A stretch of 64,000 bases of DNA from Melitaea cinxia (GCF_905220565.1 NC_059413.1:13803501-13867500), one strand, 5' to 3'; shown: positions 1-10,589, counted from the stretch's first letter. The notes: a model not told the origin generated them from the sequence alone. Program-made: numbers and translations.

Positions 1-350
1 AAATTATCTCGACTTGCAGCGCTTGAAATTAAATTGTTGCTAACTTTTTATGAAAATTTTGGTTGAAGTTATTTCAAATGAGAGTATCGTTTTCGTTCAT
101 TCTATATATTAAATATTGTTCTATAGTAATGATGTATTTTCTTTTTGGAATCTTAATTATAGCATTTACGTTGAATTTTCCTCGTCATCAGTTACATTAC
201 ATGGTATGCTCATCGTCTTGGTTTGATTACACTTGTCTCCGGCTTTGACGTATAGCGTGAAAATCAGTGTTTCAGTTAAATAACGTCTTACTAATCACCA
301 TAACCAAGCTTCTAGTTTTACGTACTAAGTTTACCTAGATAGTTAAACTG
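1..350. other. intronic, no feature seen
   Basis: AT-rich DNA, presumed intron 3 of the nucleoredoxin-like gene. The 61-codon frame at 63..248 has no recognisable domain. Confidence 0.5.
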
Positions 351-351
351 A

Positions 352-470
352 GAACTGAGGCAGGGCACAGCAGGAAATTTCCTGCTCAAAATATGGAGCA
401 GACCGACTGGGGTAGTACCTCCACCTTACAGAAGATCACAGCTAAATAATACTGTTGCAGTGTTGCATCT
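352..470 (+). repeat. 5' part of the GGTCGGCAACGCG repeat family
   Basis: It matches the family start (aactgaggcagggcacagcagg through aaataatactg) but stops before the GGTCGGCAACGCG half. Confidence 0.75.
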
Positions 471-525
471 TTAAATTTTGTCGCTTAACGTACTTATTGA
501 AATTTTAGTATGTAACTGTGGAACT

Positions 526-795
526 ATGGAATTTCCTGCTCAAAATATGGAGCAGCCCGACTGGGGTAGAGTACCTCGACTTTACAGAAAACCACAGCTA
601 AATAATATTGTTTTCAAGCAGTATTGTGTTCCTGTTGGTGAGTAAGGTGACCAGAGCTCCTGGGGGGATTGGGGATTGGGTCGGCAACGCGCTTGCGATG
701 CTTCTGGTGTTGCAGGCGTCTATAAGCTACGATAATCTCTTACCATCAGGTGAGTCGTACGCTTGTTTGCCGACCTAGCGATATAAAAAAAAAAA
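526..795 (+). mobile_element. GGTCGGCAACGCG repeat (SINE-like, A-rich tail), copy in duplication unit 1
   Basis: It carries gagcagcccgactggggtag, ggtgaccagagctcctgg, ggtcggcaacgcgcttgcga and the ending gtttgccgacctagcgatat followed by an A run. The 3' end resembles Jockey-type LINE tails of Lepidoptera; no ORF or pol III box was recognised. Confidence 0.8.
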
Positions 796-879
796 CTGCT
801 GGAAACATTTAAATTTCTGTTATCCATATCCAGTTACGTAAGAAAGATATCTATTCAATTCTGCTTACAACTTTAGGCT

Positions 880-1145
880 GAAAAGATAAGTGTGTGTGTC
901 AGTATCGACGCACGACTGGAGTGTACTCTTTCAGATCGACTGCCTAAATAGGCACAAAAACAGGCATTAGTCTAAGAAAAAGATTAATACCATATCAAAT
1001 CAAAATAACGCCAAATCAAATAACGCCATCTATCGGAACCCTATTAAGTTAAGAGAAACGTAACGAGGTCATTCGTTCAGTAGACTTTACTCGTCATATT
1101 TTTTCACACCGGGGGCCTTATATGACAATCGATTCTGCAGGAGTA
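880..1145 (+). repeat. dispersed repeat, also at 46055..46290
   Basis: aacgccatctatcggaaccc, gaggtcattcgttcagtaga and ggggccttatatgac reappear inverted near 46 kb. Duplicated again at 2646..2910 by the tandem duplication. Confidence 0.75.
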
Positions 1146-1579
1146 AACTCAAAAAAAAAAACTTTGTCCTACACCTTATGGGCTCAATAGAAACGTATTT
1201 ACAAGTACAAACTTTTACGTGTCACGAAGACCATTCAAGATATTTCTCATTCATTCATATTCAGCTCGCATAAAATAACAATACCGAGGGAAGTGAACGA
1301 ATGAACGAACGAAATGAACGATTTATTTCGTCTTTTATCCGCCGAATTAAATTTTCGACGAATAAAGTTTTCGCCAAATTGAATTTTCTGCTTATTGCTC
1401 AAGTAGGAGCTGACGAAAGCCATTGTAAATGTGGAAAAATTTCGATCGAGGAGTGTTACCTGCTTGTGAGGTGAGTGATTTTTGTAACTAACTTGAAAAA
1501 AAGGAGGACTTTTTGTGGACCGATTACAATTGTTTTTTTTAAATCGAAAGTTAGTGCATGTCACGTGGTTCCATTTAAA

Positions 1580-1895
1580 TCTAATTGAGATCTGACAAGT
1601 ACTTTTTGGTTAGTCTCTAATAATGCGTATTAACTTGACCAGTTTTTCATCGACCGTCGTTGTATTGTACTCATAACTTTTTATTGGGTATACCAATTTC
1701 GATAAATCTTTTTAATCGATAGCTGGAGCTTGTCGCATAGTCTCATTTAAATTTCATCGATATCTAATGAGTACTTTTTGAGTAATAATTGATAACGCGT
1801 ATTCACTTGACTGTTTCTCGTCTACCTACGCTGTATTACTTGTTGATGTAATTGAAGTCGGTTTTTTTCGTTTGCGAGCAAACACAATTATTTAA
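1580..1895 (+). repeat. 3' part of an AACCGACTTC-type repeat, duplication unit 1
   Basis: Contains aagtactttttggttagtctc, repeated variants of the same block, and the terminal aattgaagtcggtttttttc plus gtttgcgagcaaacacaatt. Confidence 0.7.
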
Positions 1896-2029
1896 ACAAT
1901 CATTAAATACATTTTCATTACTTTGATCAATTATTAATTCAATTATTATTAATAGCCCATAGTAAAAATTTGTTCAGGATTTCATTGTTGCTTGATTAAA
2001 TCTCTTCCAAATATAAACCCTTTTAAATA

Positions 2030-2258
2030 ACTCAGGTAGGCCACAGTAGGAAATATTCTGTTTAAAATTTAGATCAGCCCGACTGGAGAAGTACCTTCTT
2101 GACCTTACTTCTGTAAAATGCTTTTTTACTTCTGCTTTGAAGCGCTGTTGTGTTTCTGTGATGAATAAGGGCACAAGAACTCCTGGGAGAGGGGGGGGGG
2201 GTGAGGGTAGGGTGTCTACGCGCTCGCAATGTTCCTGGTGTTGCAAGCGTATATAATT
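2030..2258 (+). repeat. GGTCGGCAACGCG-family copy truncated at the duplication junction
   Basis: A diverged copy with a poly-G run (2191..2200) that breaks off after gcaagcgtatata, where the next duplication unit begins. Confidence 0.75.
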
Positions 2259-2289
2259 TATATAAATTTTAGTATGTAACTGTGGAACT

Positions 2290-2562
2290 ATGGAATTTCC
2301 TGCTCAAAATATGGAGCAGCCCGACTGGGGTAGAGTACCTCGACTTTACAGAAAACCACAGCTAAATAATATTGTTTTCAAGCAGTATTGTGTTCCTGTT
2401 GGTGAGTAAGGTGACCAGAGCTCCTGGGGGGATTGGGGATTGGGTCGGCAACGCGCTTGCGATGCTTCTGGTGTTGCAGGCGTCTATAAGCTACGATAAT
2501 CTCTTACCATCAGGTGAGTCGTACGCTTGTTTGCCGACCTAGCGATATAAAAAAAAAAAAAC
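2290..2562 (+). mobile_element. GGTCGGCAACGCG repeat, copy in duplication unit 2
   Basis: The duplicate of the copy at 526..795, differing by two extra bases in the A run. Confidence 0.8.
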
Positions 2563-3345
2563 TGCTGGAAACATTTAAATTTCTGTTATCCATATCCAGT
2601 TACGTAAGAAAGATATCTATTCAATTCTGCTTACAACTTTAGGCTGAAAAGATAAGTGTGTGTGTCAGTATCGACGCACGACTGGAGTGTACTCTTTCAG
2701 ATCGACTGCCTAAATAGGCACAAAAACAGGCATTAGTCTAAGAAAAAGATTAATACCATATCAAATCAAAATAACGCCAAATCAAATAACGCCATCTATC
2801 GGAACCCTATTAAGTTAAGAGAAACGTAACGAGGTCATTCGTTCAGTAGACTTTACTCGTCATATTTTTTCATACCGGGGGCCTTATATGACAATCGATT
2901 CTGCAGGAGTAAACTCAAAAAAAAAAACTTTGTCCTACACCTTATGGGCTCAATAGAAACGTATTTACAAGTACAAACTTTTACGTGTCACGAAGACCAT
3001 TCAAGATATTTCTCATTCATTCATATTCAGCTCGCATAAAATAACAATACCGAGGGAAGTGAACGAATGAACGAACGAAATGAACGATTTATTTCGTCTT
3101 TTATCCGCCGAATTAAATTTTCGACGAATAAAGTTTTCGCCAAATTGAATTTTCTGCTTATTGCTCAAGTAGGAGCTGACGAAAGCCATTGTAAATGTGG
3201 AAAAATTTCGATCGAGGAGTGTTACCTGCTTGTGAGGTGAGTGATTTTTGTAACTAACTTGAAAAAAAGGAGGACTTTTTGTGGACCGATTACAATTGTT
3301 TTTTTTAAATCGAAAGTTAGTGCATGTCACGTGGTTCCATTTAAA

Positions 3346-3661
3346 TCTAATTGAGATCTGACAAGTACTTTTTGGTTAGTCTCTAATAATGCGTATTAAC
3401 TTGACCAGTTTTTCATCGACCGTCGTTGTATTGTACTCATAACTTTTTATTGGGTATACCAATTTCGATAAATCTTTTTAATCGATAGCTGGAGCTTGTC
3501 GCATAGTCTCATTTAAATTTCATCGATATCTAATGAGTACTTTTTGAGTAATAATTGATAACGCGTATTCACTTGACTGTTTTTCGTCTACCTACGCTGT
3601 ATTACTTGTTGATGTAATTGAAGTCGGTTTTTTTCGTTTGCGAGCAAACACAATTATTTAA
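3346..3661 (+). repeat. 3' part of an AACCGACTTC-type repeat, duplication unit 2
   Basis: The duplicate of 1580..1895 within the 1.76-kb tandem duplication. Confidence 0.7.
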
Positions 3662-3793
3662 ACAATCATTAAATACATTTTCATTACTTTGATCAATTAT
3701 TAATTCAATTATTATTAATAGCCCATAGTAAAAATTTGTTCAGGATTTCATTGTTGCTTGATTAAATCTCTTCCAAATATAAACCCTTTTAAA

Positions 3794-4087
3794 TAACTCA
3801 GGTAGGCCACAGTAGGAAATATTCTGTTTAAAATTTAGATCAGCCCGACTGGAGAAGTACCTTCTTGACCTTACTTCTGTAAAATGCTTTTTTACTTCTG
3901 CTTTGAAGCGCTGTTGTGTTTCTGTGATGAATAAGGGCACAAGAACTCCTGGGAGGGGGGGGGGGTTGAGGGTAGGGTGTCTACGCGCTCGCGATGTTCC
4001 TGGTGTTGCAAGCGTATATAGGCTACGGTAATCGCTTATCATCAGGTGAGCCGTACGCTTGTTTGCCGACCAGATTTTATAAAAAAA
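3794..4087 (+). mobile_element. GGTCGGCAACGCG-family copy, complete version of the truncated one
   Basis: The second-unit partner of 2030..2258. It continues with ggctacggtaatcgcttatc and gtttgccgaccagatt plus an A tail, so it shows where the duplication cut the first copy. Confidence 0.78.
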
Positions 4088-4324
4088 GTATGGCAACGCT
4101 AAAGAAAATTCATATTAAGAAAATGAAGTTTCTTTTTACCCAAACATAATGATAAGCTAAGTAGATTTAAGGTTTTTTTTCATAACTCCATTGTTTTCAA
4201 AAATACGAAATATATATTTTAGAAAACTATGGAGGATACTTTTTGTCGTTTCCGAGATTTTCGTAACATATTTGTGATCTCAACTGTAAAGCGAATTTCG
4301 GGCAAGATAAACATTCCAACTGAC

Positions 4325-4434
4325 CTGTCACTGGAAACCAGTATGAGCTGCGTGTTCGCGTACTTCGATCGTCTCTTGCGCACCGCTGATAACGCGGCAC
4401 AGAGGCTCGGGGCGAACGACCGGCACGGAGGGCA
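4325..4434 (-). CDS. nucleoredoxin-like protein, exon 3 (active site CPPC)
   Basis: The exon starts directly after a CATCAG acceptor (4440-4435) with the codons for CPPCRSFAPSL. It ends within the codon after VSSD at an AG|GTCAGT donor, so it is 110 nt and leaves phase 2. It encodes residues 199-234. Joined to exon 2 it creates the motif WCPPC, the redox-active site of nucleoredoxin/tryparedoxin. This is followed by the long helix (LCAALSAVRKRRSKY) and the QLILVSSD strand that matches the FVSADRS region of vertebrate nucleoredoxin. The next exon is not visible in 1..4324 and must lie outside the window or in a short exon I cannot see. Confidence 0.85.
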
Positions 4435-4484
4435 CTGATGGAACAATTACGCTTATCTACATCTAACTACTTATACAGTTTATC

Positions 4485-4670
4485 GAAGTAAAACTTCTTT
4501 ACGTACGCTTGACTTGGGAAGTAAGCTGGTGAATGAGTGATGAGAGAGTTACGAAAAGTGTGTTCGGGCGAGGCGAACGGAATTTGAGAGGGAGATATAA
4601 GTTAGTGAAGATAGAAAGAGAGAGACGTTTCGTATATACAGTACAGTAGGGGCTAAAGAGGTTTTACTTC
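4485..4670 (+). mobile_element. MITE with GAAGTAAAACTTC ends
   Basis: Starts gaagtaaaacttctttacg and ends gaggttttacttc, an inverted pair. Body: gcttgacttgggaagtaagc, gtgttcgggcgaggcgaacg, aagatagaaagagagagacg. It lies in intron 2, 50 bp from exon 3. Confidence 0.75.
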
Positions 4671-4735
4671 AGTCGTGTGGTGTAAAGACACTTTTTTTTG
4701 AGTCGATGATATTTACAGGTTACACTATGTAATTG

Positions 4736-5077
4736 CGCCGCGTTGGCGCAACGGTTACAGCCATGGATTGTACCTGTTGCGTTGGCGGTTGCGGGTTCGA
4801 TCCCCGCTCATGACAAACATTTGTATTGGCCATACAGGTGTTTGCCGTGGTCTGGGTGTTTGTGCAGTCCTTGTGGGTCTCCCCACTGTGCCTCGGAGAG
4901 CACGTTAAGCCGTCGGTCCCGGTTGTTATCATGTACACCTGATAGCGATCGTTACTCGTAGTAGGGAATATATCCGCCAACCCGCATTGGAGCAGCGTGG
5001 TGGATTAAGCTCTGATCCTTCTCCTACACGGAGAAAGAGGCCTATGCCCAGTAGTGGGATATTACAGGCTGAAGCGA
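4736..5077 (+). mobile_element. tRNA-derived SINE, full length, with target-site duplication
   Basis: The head has pol III box A (ttggcgcaacgg) and box B (ggttcgatcc) motifs. The body runs to a 3' end shared with lepidopteran LINE tails (gcagcgtggtggattaagct, ggcctatgcccagtagtggg). A perfect 12-bp duplication, actatgtaattg, flanks it at 4724..4735 and 5078..5089. It resembles the Metulj SINEs of butterflies. It sits in intron 2. Confidence 0.92.
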
Positions 5078-5089
5078 ACTATGTAATTG

Positions 5090-5686
5090 GTAAATTCAAC
5101 TCATATAGCTACAATTATGATAGCTTATAAGAGGTATGATTTGTCTTTACCCAATTGGACGGACATGTAGATAAAGTATCACTTACAACAAAGACTTACA
5201 AGTTTCTTATTAAGTTATAAAGATTTGTCACTTTAGTCCTTTTATCAACTTTGAAGAATTTTTGTCCATTTGTTGTAACTTACAAATTACAATTTATTAT
5301 TCTAGTGGCTCAAGTATTTAAGTTTTCGTATTAAATTCGCAATAAGGAAAATAAAATTTAAAGTAAATCGTGTCGTAAATAACCCAGAATGTACTTCAGC
5401 AGTCATCCAGATGCGACAATTTAATGGCAGAGCGTCTTTAGTGCGACATTTAGAAGGTTCTTTGAAATACTAACGATTTATAATTATTTTGTTATTTTAA
5501 ATTATGATTATAATGTAAATGGTTACGTAGTTTGAGATGTTTACTTATTGGGGTTGAGGAGCCAATCAGTGGAGATTTCCATCCACTAGTGTTTATTTTA
5601 AATTAGTTATGATCGAATCAAATTAATTCCTGTATGTATGTTATTTTTTATTATATGTATTTATTTACATTTTAATTTCAATTTTT
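5090..5686. other. intron 2, no feature seen
   Basis: AT-rich unique-looking sequence between the SINE and the MITE. Confidence 0.5.
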
Positions 5687-6121
5687 GAAGTAAAATTTCT
5701 TTACGCACGCTTGACTTGGGGAGTAAGCTTTTAACTGAGGTAGGGCACTGCAGGAATTTCCTGCTCAAAATATGGAGCAGCCCGACTGGGGTAGTACCTC
5801 GACCTTACAGAAGATCACAGCTAAATAATACTGTTTTCAAGCAGTATTGTGTTCCTGTTGGTGAGTAAGGTGACCAGAGCTCCTGGGGGATTGGGGATTG
5901 GGTCGGCAACGCGCTATCGATGCTTCTGGTATTGTAGGCGTCTATAAGCTACGGTAATCTCTTACCACCAGGTGAGCCGTTCGTTTGTTTGCCGACCTGG
6001 TGATATAAAAAAAAAGCTGGTGAATGCGTGACGGGAGCGTTACAAAAAGTGTGATCGGGCGAGGCCAACGGAAGTTGAGAGGGAGATATGAGTTAAATGG
6101 AGCTAAAGAAGTTTTACTTCA
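5687..6121 (+). mobile_element. MITE with GAAGTAAAACTTC ends, split by a nested SINE
   Basis: Ends gaagtaaaatttct (5687) and gaagttttacttca (6108..6121). The GGTCGGCAACGCG element at 5730..6013 interrupts it. Confidence 0.8.
5730..6013 (+). mobile_element. GGTCGGCAACGCG repeat nested in a MITE, 5-bp duplication
   Basis: A full-length copy inserted inside the MITE spanning 5687..6121. The interrupted MITE sequence gtaagctggtgaatg is split at aagct, which is duplicated at 5725..5729 and 6014..6018. Confidence 0.88.
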
Positions 6122-6270
6122 GTCGTGTGGTCTAAAACACACTTGTTTTGTTCATTTAATCACTCGTTCATTTATTTAGCCTGTGTCATCCCACTGCTGT
6201 AGGCCTGTTTCCCCAGGTAGGAGATGGATTGTTTGATCGTTTTGTTCAATGTAAACTTTTATTAACTTAC

Positions 6271-6501
6271 CCAGTGTGCAGCAAAGTAAAAGACCCTCAC
6301 GGCATCAGGGGGTAGCTGCTCATAGAGGATCTTCTTTTCACCTTCCAGCTCCACTCCCCTGAGCACCTCGTCGAGTGGCGGTGCTGGCCATGGGAACCTC
6401 TCTCCCTTAGGGTCGCTGAGCAAAGCATCCCTGACCGCGCGTCCCCTGATCACGAGAGTTGGAACGCCGACTGCTATACTGTATTTTTGGGTGAGACGCC
6501 G
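6271..6501 (-). CDS. nucleoredoxin-like protein, exon 2
   Basis: The exon runs from a TTTTTTCAG acceptor (AG at 6503-6502) to a GTAAGT donor at 6270. It is 231 nt, phase 0 at both ends, and encodes residues 122-198. It begins RRLTQKYSIAVGVPTLVI, the end of the first thioredoxin fold with its cis-Pro loop (VPT). It continues with a linker containing GERFPWPAPPLDEV, the counterpart of the FPW-x-PKP motif seen twice in nucleoredoxins. It closes with VRVFYFAAHW, the strand leading to the second thioredoxin active site. The tryptophan is the last codon, and exon 3 supplies the following CPPC. An ORF caller would begin this frame at GTG 6453, but that codon is an internal valine. Confidence 0.85.
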
Positions 6502-7118
6502 CTGAAAAAAGAGAAATAAGATTTAAATATACATTTTTTCCTTCGTCATTTTAAATATATCAAAAAAGAAAGTATTTACAACGTACAATGTAAAATATGA
6601 TGATCAAAACATTTTTTGTGTGCGTTTAAAGTGCGTGCGTACAAAGTGCACATGTCAGAAGTTGAACTTTCATGGCAAACTAATTTTTAAGTTCCAGTTT
6701 CGTTTAAATATTTATACAAATCTAAAGTTTTAGATTTCCGTTCGAGTGGGAAACGGCAACGTTTTTTCGCCTCATGTGCCTGAAGAATTCTCACTTTAAA
6801 AATTTAAAATGAAGATAAGATAAATGAATAATCGTCCCGCATTCAAAAGTGCAGAACGACAAAATACTATGTTAGGGTTCAGGAAACACACCAACTAGAC
6901 TATGACAAATTCTGTAATCTATATGAACACAGTTGCTGGAACTGTTATGTGGGCAAAGAAATGAGAATGGGAACAGCTGTAAATATTTGGTTAATATTTG
7001 TCTGGGTACCTATTGATTCCTTACGGTCTATAATATATTTATTTCACTGTTATTTACCCAAGCACATTACGTATTTTGATAGACGATCTATTTACATAAC
7101 GTTAGTGTGGCGAGCGTT
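6502..7118. other. start of giant intron (3' end), no repeat recognised
   Basis: Contains the intron 1 acceptor tract (poly-pyrimidine on the minus strand at 6502..6510) and otherwise unique-looking DNA. Confidence 0.5.
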
Positions 7119-7128
7119 ACACAATCAT

Positions 7129-7429
7129 CTCATTATCTCATTACAGCCTATACAGTCCACTGCTGGACATAGGCCTCCACAAGTTTACGCCAAAAATAAC
7201 GTGAACTCATGTGTTTTGCCCATAGTCACCACGCTGGGCAGGCGGGTTGGTGACCGCAGTACTGGCTTTGTCGCACCGAAGACGCTGCTGCCCGTCTTCG
7301 GCCTGTGTATTTCAAAGCCACCAGTTGGATGGTTATTCCGCCATCGGTCGGCTTCTTAAGTTCCAAGGTGGTTGTGGAACCTTGTTATCCCTTAGTCGCC
7401 TCTTACGACACCCACGGAAAGAGAGAGCA
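7129..7429 (-). mobile_element. ATG-tailed SINE-like element with target-site duplication
   Basis: In its own orientation the element runs from a head shared with the other copies (gtgtcgtaagaggcgactaa) to ggactgtataggctgtaatg and an ATG/GAT-type tail. The tail type suggests mobilisation by an RTE-like LINE. The 10-bp duplication acacaatcat flanks it at 7119..7128 and 7430..7439. The 5' end is slightly truncated. Confidence 0.9.
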
Positions 7430-7674
7430 ACACAATCATAAACAGAGGATAGTCAAAACGTGACATAAAGCGTTTCATACCGCACTATCCACAAATCTAC
7501 CGCACGCATAGATATAGTAAAAAAAAGTAGATAATGCGCGGCCTTTGTTGTTAGTGAAGCCACAAAACTCGGCTCCTTCAAGTAAATACACGCGCTCACG
7601 CACACATATGCATCAAACTACGCTCATTTTCGTTAGTATGTCACGAGGCTTCATACAGTAACTTTGGTTAAAAA

Positions 7675-8175
7675 ATGCCGTCTTGTGTGATTAAATGGTG
7701 CAAAAATAATACCAAAGTAAACAACACAACAAAATCTGAAGGAATATCGTTTCACACGTAAGTACATATAAAACTTTAAATTTATTGTTATTCCAAAATA
7801 ATATTGAGGTTATTCGGAACTTATAATTTCAATGTCACGAAATGACGTACCACGGGAGTGTTGCCAGTAGTTCTTTTTTTCAATACCCCAAAATGTGGGT
7901 AGGTAAATTGTACGCAATCAGAAAAATAATTAAGTGAAAAGTAGACATAGTTATTGTTTTTTTTTTCTCGTGTTATTTTATGTTACATAAATTGAAAATA
8001 AAAAAATCAACATATATTTATGAATTATTAACTCGTTTGTTTTATGTTTTAACTTTTTACAATTTTTGTGTAAACTAGGTACCCATATTTTACTATCAAA
8101 TTTCATGGTTTTAGGTTTCCAACGAATATTTTAATAAGAGGTGAATGGGTAGCGGCTGTAAGACTGAGAAAATGA
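7675..8175 (+). pseudogene. THAP-domain gene remnant (two exons)
   Basis: Exon 1 (7675..7757) reads MPSCVIKWCKNNT...GISFHT and ends at a CACAC|GTAAGT donor. Exon 2 resumes after a TTTTAG acceptor at 8115 with FPTNILIRGEWVAAVRLRK, then a TGA at 8173. Joining gives the N-terminal half of a THAP zinc finger: Cys-x4-Cys, the FHxFP motif and the EW...A helix. The C-terminal Cys-x2-His is lost beyond the stop. THAP domains occur in P-element-type transposases and in host DNA-binding proteins; either could be the source. Nothing further downstream is recognisable, so I treat it as a decayed fragment. Confidence 0.7.
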
Positions 8176-8848
8176 CCACGATTATGCTGGCCATGCGCAT
8201 AAAGTCAATTTAATACGATTAGTGATTGAAAAATATTTGAACATAAGACTACATCATATTAGTAAAATGCAATGACGATGACTCTTGAGTTCTAAGCGAC
8301 AAAAATTTAAAAAACTTATACAACATAAAGGATTCTAGGTTTAAGAAAAATAGTAAAAAAAAAACCGACTGCAAACTGAAAAGAGATAAACAGAGGGGAT
8401 AGGAAGTGTCCATTCATACGATTATCTTACGAATATATTTTTTTATTATTCTTCCGATTTTTTGTTTTATTTTTAGTAAATTTATTTAAAACTATAAACA
8501 GGTTTTTATTTTCACATACGCATTTTACCTATATTGAATTAATTGTTTAATAAAAATTTTAGGGACTTTTTTAAAAGGTGTCAACACTTCACTCACTCAC
8601 ACATCTTTAAAAAAGTGGCTTCAGTTTTCTGTTCTAGGTGCGTTATCTACCTTTTTTTACTTGATCTATGACCGCACGTTGTCTCGTTGCAGACGTACAC
8701 ACGTACGTGTATAAATTAATCTCGAATAATAAACGGATATTGTAGGCAGCGCTGATTCTAGCTTTGACGGCAACTGTTTGAGAGTGATATCATACTGGAG
8801 TCAAGGCAGTTATAGCTGCATGAAGTTTTTATATATATTTTATTTATT
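8176..8848. other. AT-rich DNA after the THAP remnant
   Basis: aaaccgactgc at 8361 and agtggcttcag at 8613 hint at decayed repeat ends. The latter is complementary to agtgaagccac at 7553, upstream of the THAP ATG, but the match is only about 10 bp. Confidence 0.35.
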
Positions 8849-9126
8849 ACCAGCTGACCCAGCAAACGTTGTTTTGCCATATATATTATGAAAATTTAGG
8901 ATTGTATGTATTTTTTGATGCTAAATCATAATAAAATAAATTATCAAAATATATATAAAAAAATTTAGGGGTGGACTACCCTTAAAATTAAGGGGTATGA
9001 AATATAGATGTTGTTCGATTCTCAGACCTACCCAATATGCACAAAAAATTTCGTGAGAGTCGGTCAAGCAGTTTCGGAGTAGTTTAACTACAAACACCGC
9101 GACATGAGAATTGTATATATTAGATT
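8849..9126 (+). repeat. dispersed repeat beginning CAGCTGACCCAGCAAACGTTG
   Basis: The hallmark start is ctgacccagcaaacgttgtt; the 3' part reads ctcagacctacccaatatgc to gacatgagaattgtatatat. Relatives in the opposite orientation lie at 17163..17361 and 53650..53824. Confidence 0.7.
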
Positions 9127-9129
9127 TTA

Positions 9130-9615
9130 TTTATTATTTTATATATTATTTGTATGTTGTTTATTTATAGATTCACACCTTCATTTTCTTTACACATTAT
9201 TAATAATGAACCTTCTTAGAAATATATAAACCTGATTTTTATTTCTAGCGTTTTATTAAAGCCAAGATGTAATGTAGATTGAAGTTGTTACTTTAATACA
9301 TTGTTGATTAATTTTTTTACGTATTGTAAGTCGTTCCATCGTATATTGGTATCAAACATACATCTGAACTGAACTCAACAAATTCAGGTCAAACATTGTT
9401 TATATATTAGTCAAATATTCAGAGTAAAACTTTGCTGTTTATATTAAAGTTATAATATTCATAACCATTGCTCCGTATACAAATCGCCTTACATTGGGAT
9501 TTGAAACGCGGTTCATATTTATGTGGATTTAATTTATAGATTGTTTGCTTACTCTAAATAAAATATTGTGATAATGTAATATCGCTAAGAGGTTTGAGAA
9601 AAACACGTTAAAGTT
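9130..9615. other. no feature seen
   Basis: AT-rich intronic DNA. Confidence 0.45.
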
Positions 9616-9626
9616 AACACGTAAAA

Positions 9627-9968
9627 GACGCCGCGTTGGCGCAACGGTCACAGCCACGGATTGTACCTGTTGCGCTGGCGGTTGCGGGTTCGATCCCCGC
9701 ACATGGCAAATATTTGTATAGGCTATACTGGTATTTGCTGTGATTTGGGTGTTTGTGCAGTCTTTGTGGATCTCCCCACCGTGCCTCGGAGAGCACGTTA
9801 AGCCGTCGGTCCCGGTTGTTATCATGTACACCTGATAGCGATCGTTACTCATAGTAGGGAATATATCTGCCAACCCGCATTGGAGCAGCGTGGTGGATTA
9901 AGTTCTGATCCTTCTCCTACATGGGGAAAGAGGCCTATGCCCAGTAGTGGGATATTACAGGCTGAAGC
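9627..9968 (+). mobile_element. tRNA-derived SINE, full length, with target-site duplication
   Basis: The same family and same 342-bp length as the copy at 4736, with box A and box B intact. It is flanked by the 11-bp duplication aacacgtaaaa at 9616..9626 and 9969..9979. Confidence 0.92.
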
Positions 9969-10048
9969 AACACGTAAAACTTGCGGTACTGTTGATGCAC
10001 TTAGAACATATTAAAAATATTAAAAGCATTATATAATGTGATTTCCGT

Positions 10049-10145
10049 CGACCCGCAGTGGAGCAGCGTGGAAATTAAGCTCCATTCCCTCTCCTATATG
10101 CAGAAAGAGGCCTATTCTCAAAAGTGCGATGTTACAGGCTGAATG
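10049..10145 (+). repeat. 3' fragment of the tRNA-derived SINE family
   Basis: It matches the 3' tail only: acccgcagtggagcagcgtgg through gatgttacaggctgaa. Confidence 0.75.
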
Positions 10146-10149
10146 CAAA

Positions 10150-10360
10150 TAAAAAGTGACTTTGTCTGAACTGATCCTACTTTTCGTTTAGGGGTCGTAG
10201 GTTTAATTCTCGTCCAGGATCTGGATATTAGCATATTTTGACATGTATGTATTTATGTAATTAAAAAAAAATGTATATCAGTCGGTTGTTACCTAAAACA
10301 GATATTAAGTTAACTGGTTGATTAAATTAGGGAAGAGATCACCTTGTGTGTATGTTAAAA
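10150..10360 (+). repeat. diverged copy of the second tRNA-derived SINE family
   Basis: Shares gtcgtaggtttaattctcgt (box B region), atgtatatcagtcggttgtt and cctaaaacagatattaagtt. Confidence 0.6.
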
Positions 10361-10364
10361 TAAT

Positions 10365-10500
10365 TATAATAATATACTCTTTATTGTACACTACAGCAAT
10401 CAACACAAAGATAAGTTTACAAAGGCGGTCTTCGGTTCGGTAGAAGAGCGATCTCTTCCAGACAACCTTTGGGCATATAGGACACGGCATAGTGAAAGCG
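10365..10500 (-). repeat. LINE 3'-UTR-like fragment (CGATCTCTTCCAG)
   Basis: actctttattgtacac, agcgatctcttccagacaac and ggcatataggacacgg resemble the complement of a lepidopteran LINE tail; the same motif pair occurs at 58745..58880. Confidence 0.45.
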
Positions 10501-10589
10501 GTAGGGAAGTGTACAAAGAGAAGTGACGAATATTGTCATCTAGCACGATATCAATTATTGAGTAAAAATACACATACATCTATACAAAT

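Larger units (their letters stand above)
493..4040. repeat. 1.76-kb tandem duplication
   Basis: The sequence from about 493 to 2260 repeats from about 2262 to 4025 with an offset of 1,764-1,766 bp. Differences are few: poly-A and poly-G length changes and scattered substitutions (for example cacaccggg versus cataccggg near 1108/2874). The left breakpoint is just before a GGTCGGCAACGCG repeat copy. The right one falls inside another copy of the same repeat, whose 3' end survives only in the second unit. It lies in intron 3 of the nucleoredoxin-like gene. Identical 105-codon minus frames at 1247..1564 and 3013..3330 are by-products. Confidence 0.93.

Noticed and set aside
1247..1564. 105-codon minus frame repeated identically at 3013..3330
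   Set aside because: The identity comes from the tandem duplication; the frame has no domain, and both copies sit in repeat-rich intronic DNA.
4229..4438. 69-codon plus-strand ORF opposite exon 3
   Set aside because: Antisense of the nucleoredoxin-like exon, whose minus-strand reading has clear family motifs and splice sites.
4740..4810. tRNA gene
   Set aside because: Box A and box B motifs belong to the SINE head; there is no complete cloverleaf or anticodon arm, and the element continues for 340 bp.
4720..4980. Similar short ORFs at 4720, 9529, 31574 and 54049 (MADIFPT...)
   Set aside because: They are the antisense frame of the tRNA-derived SINE; the shared protein-like sequence reflects the repeat, not a gene family.
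6949..7359. 136-codon plus-strand ORF
   Set aside because: Its second half is antisense SINE sequence and its first half is AT-rich unique DNA without a domain.
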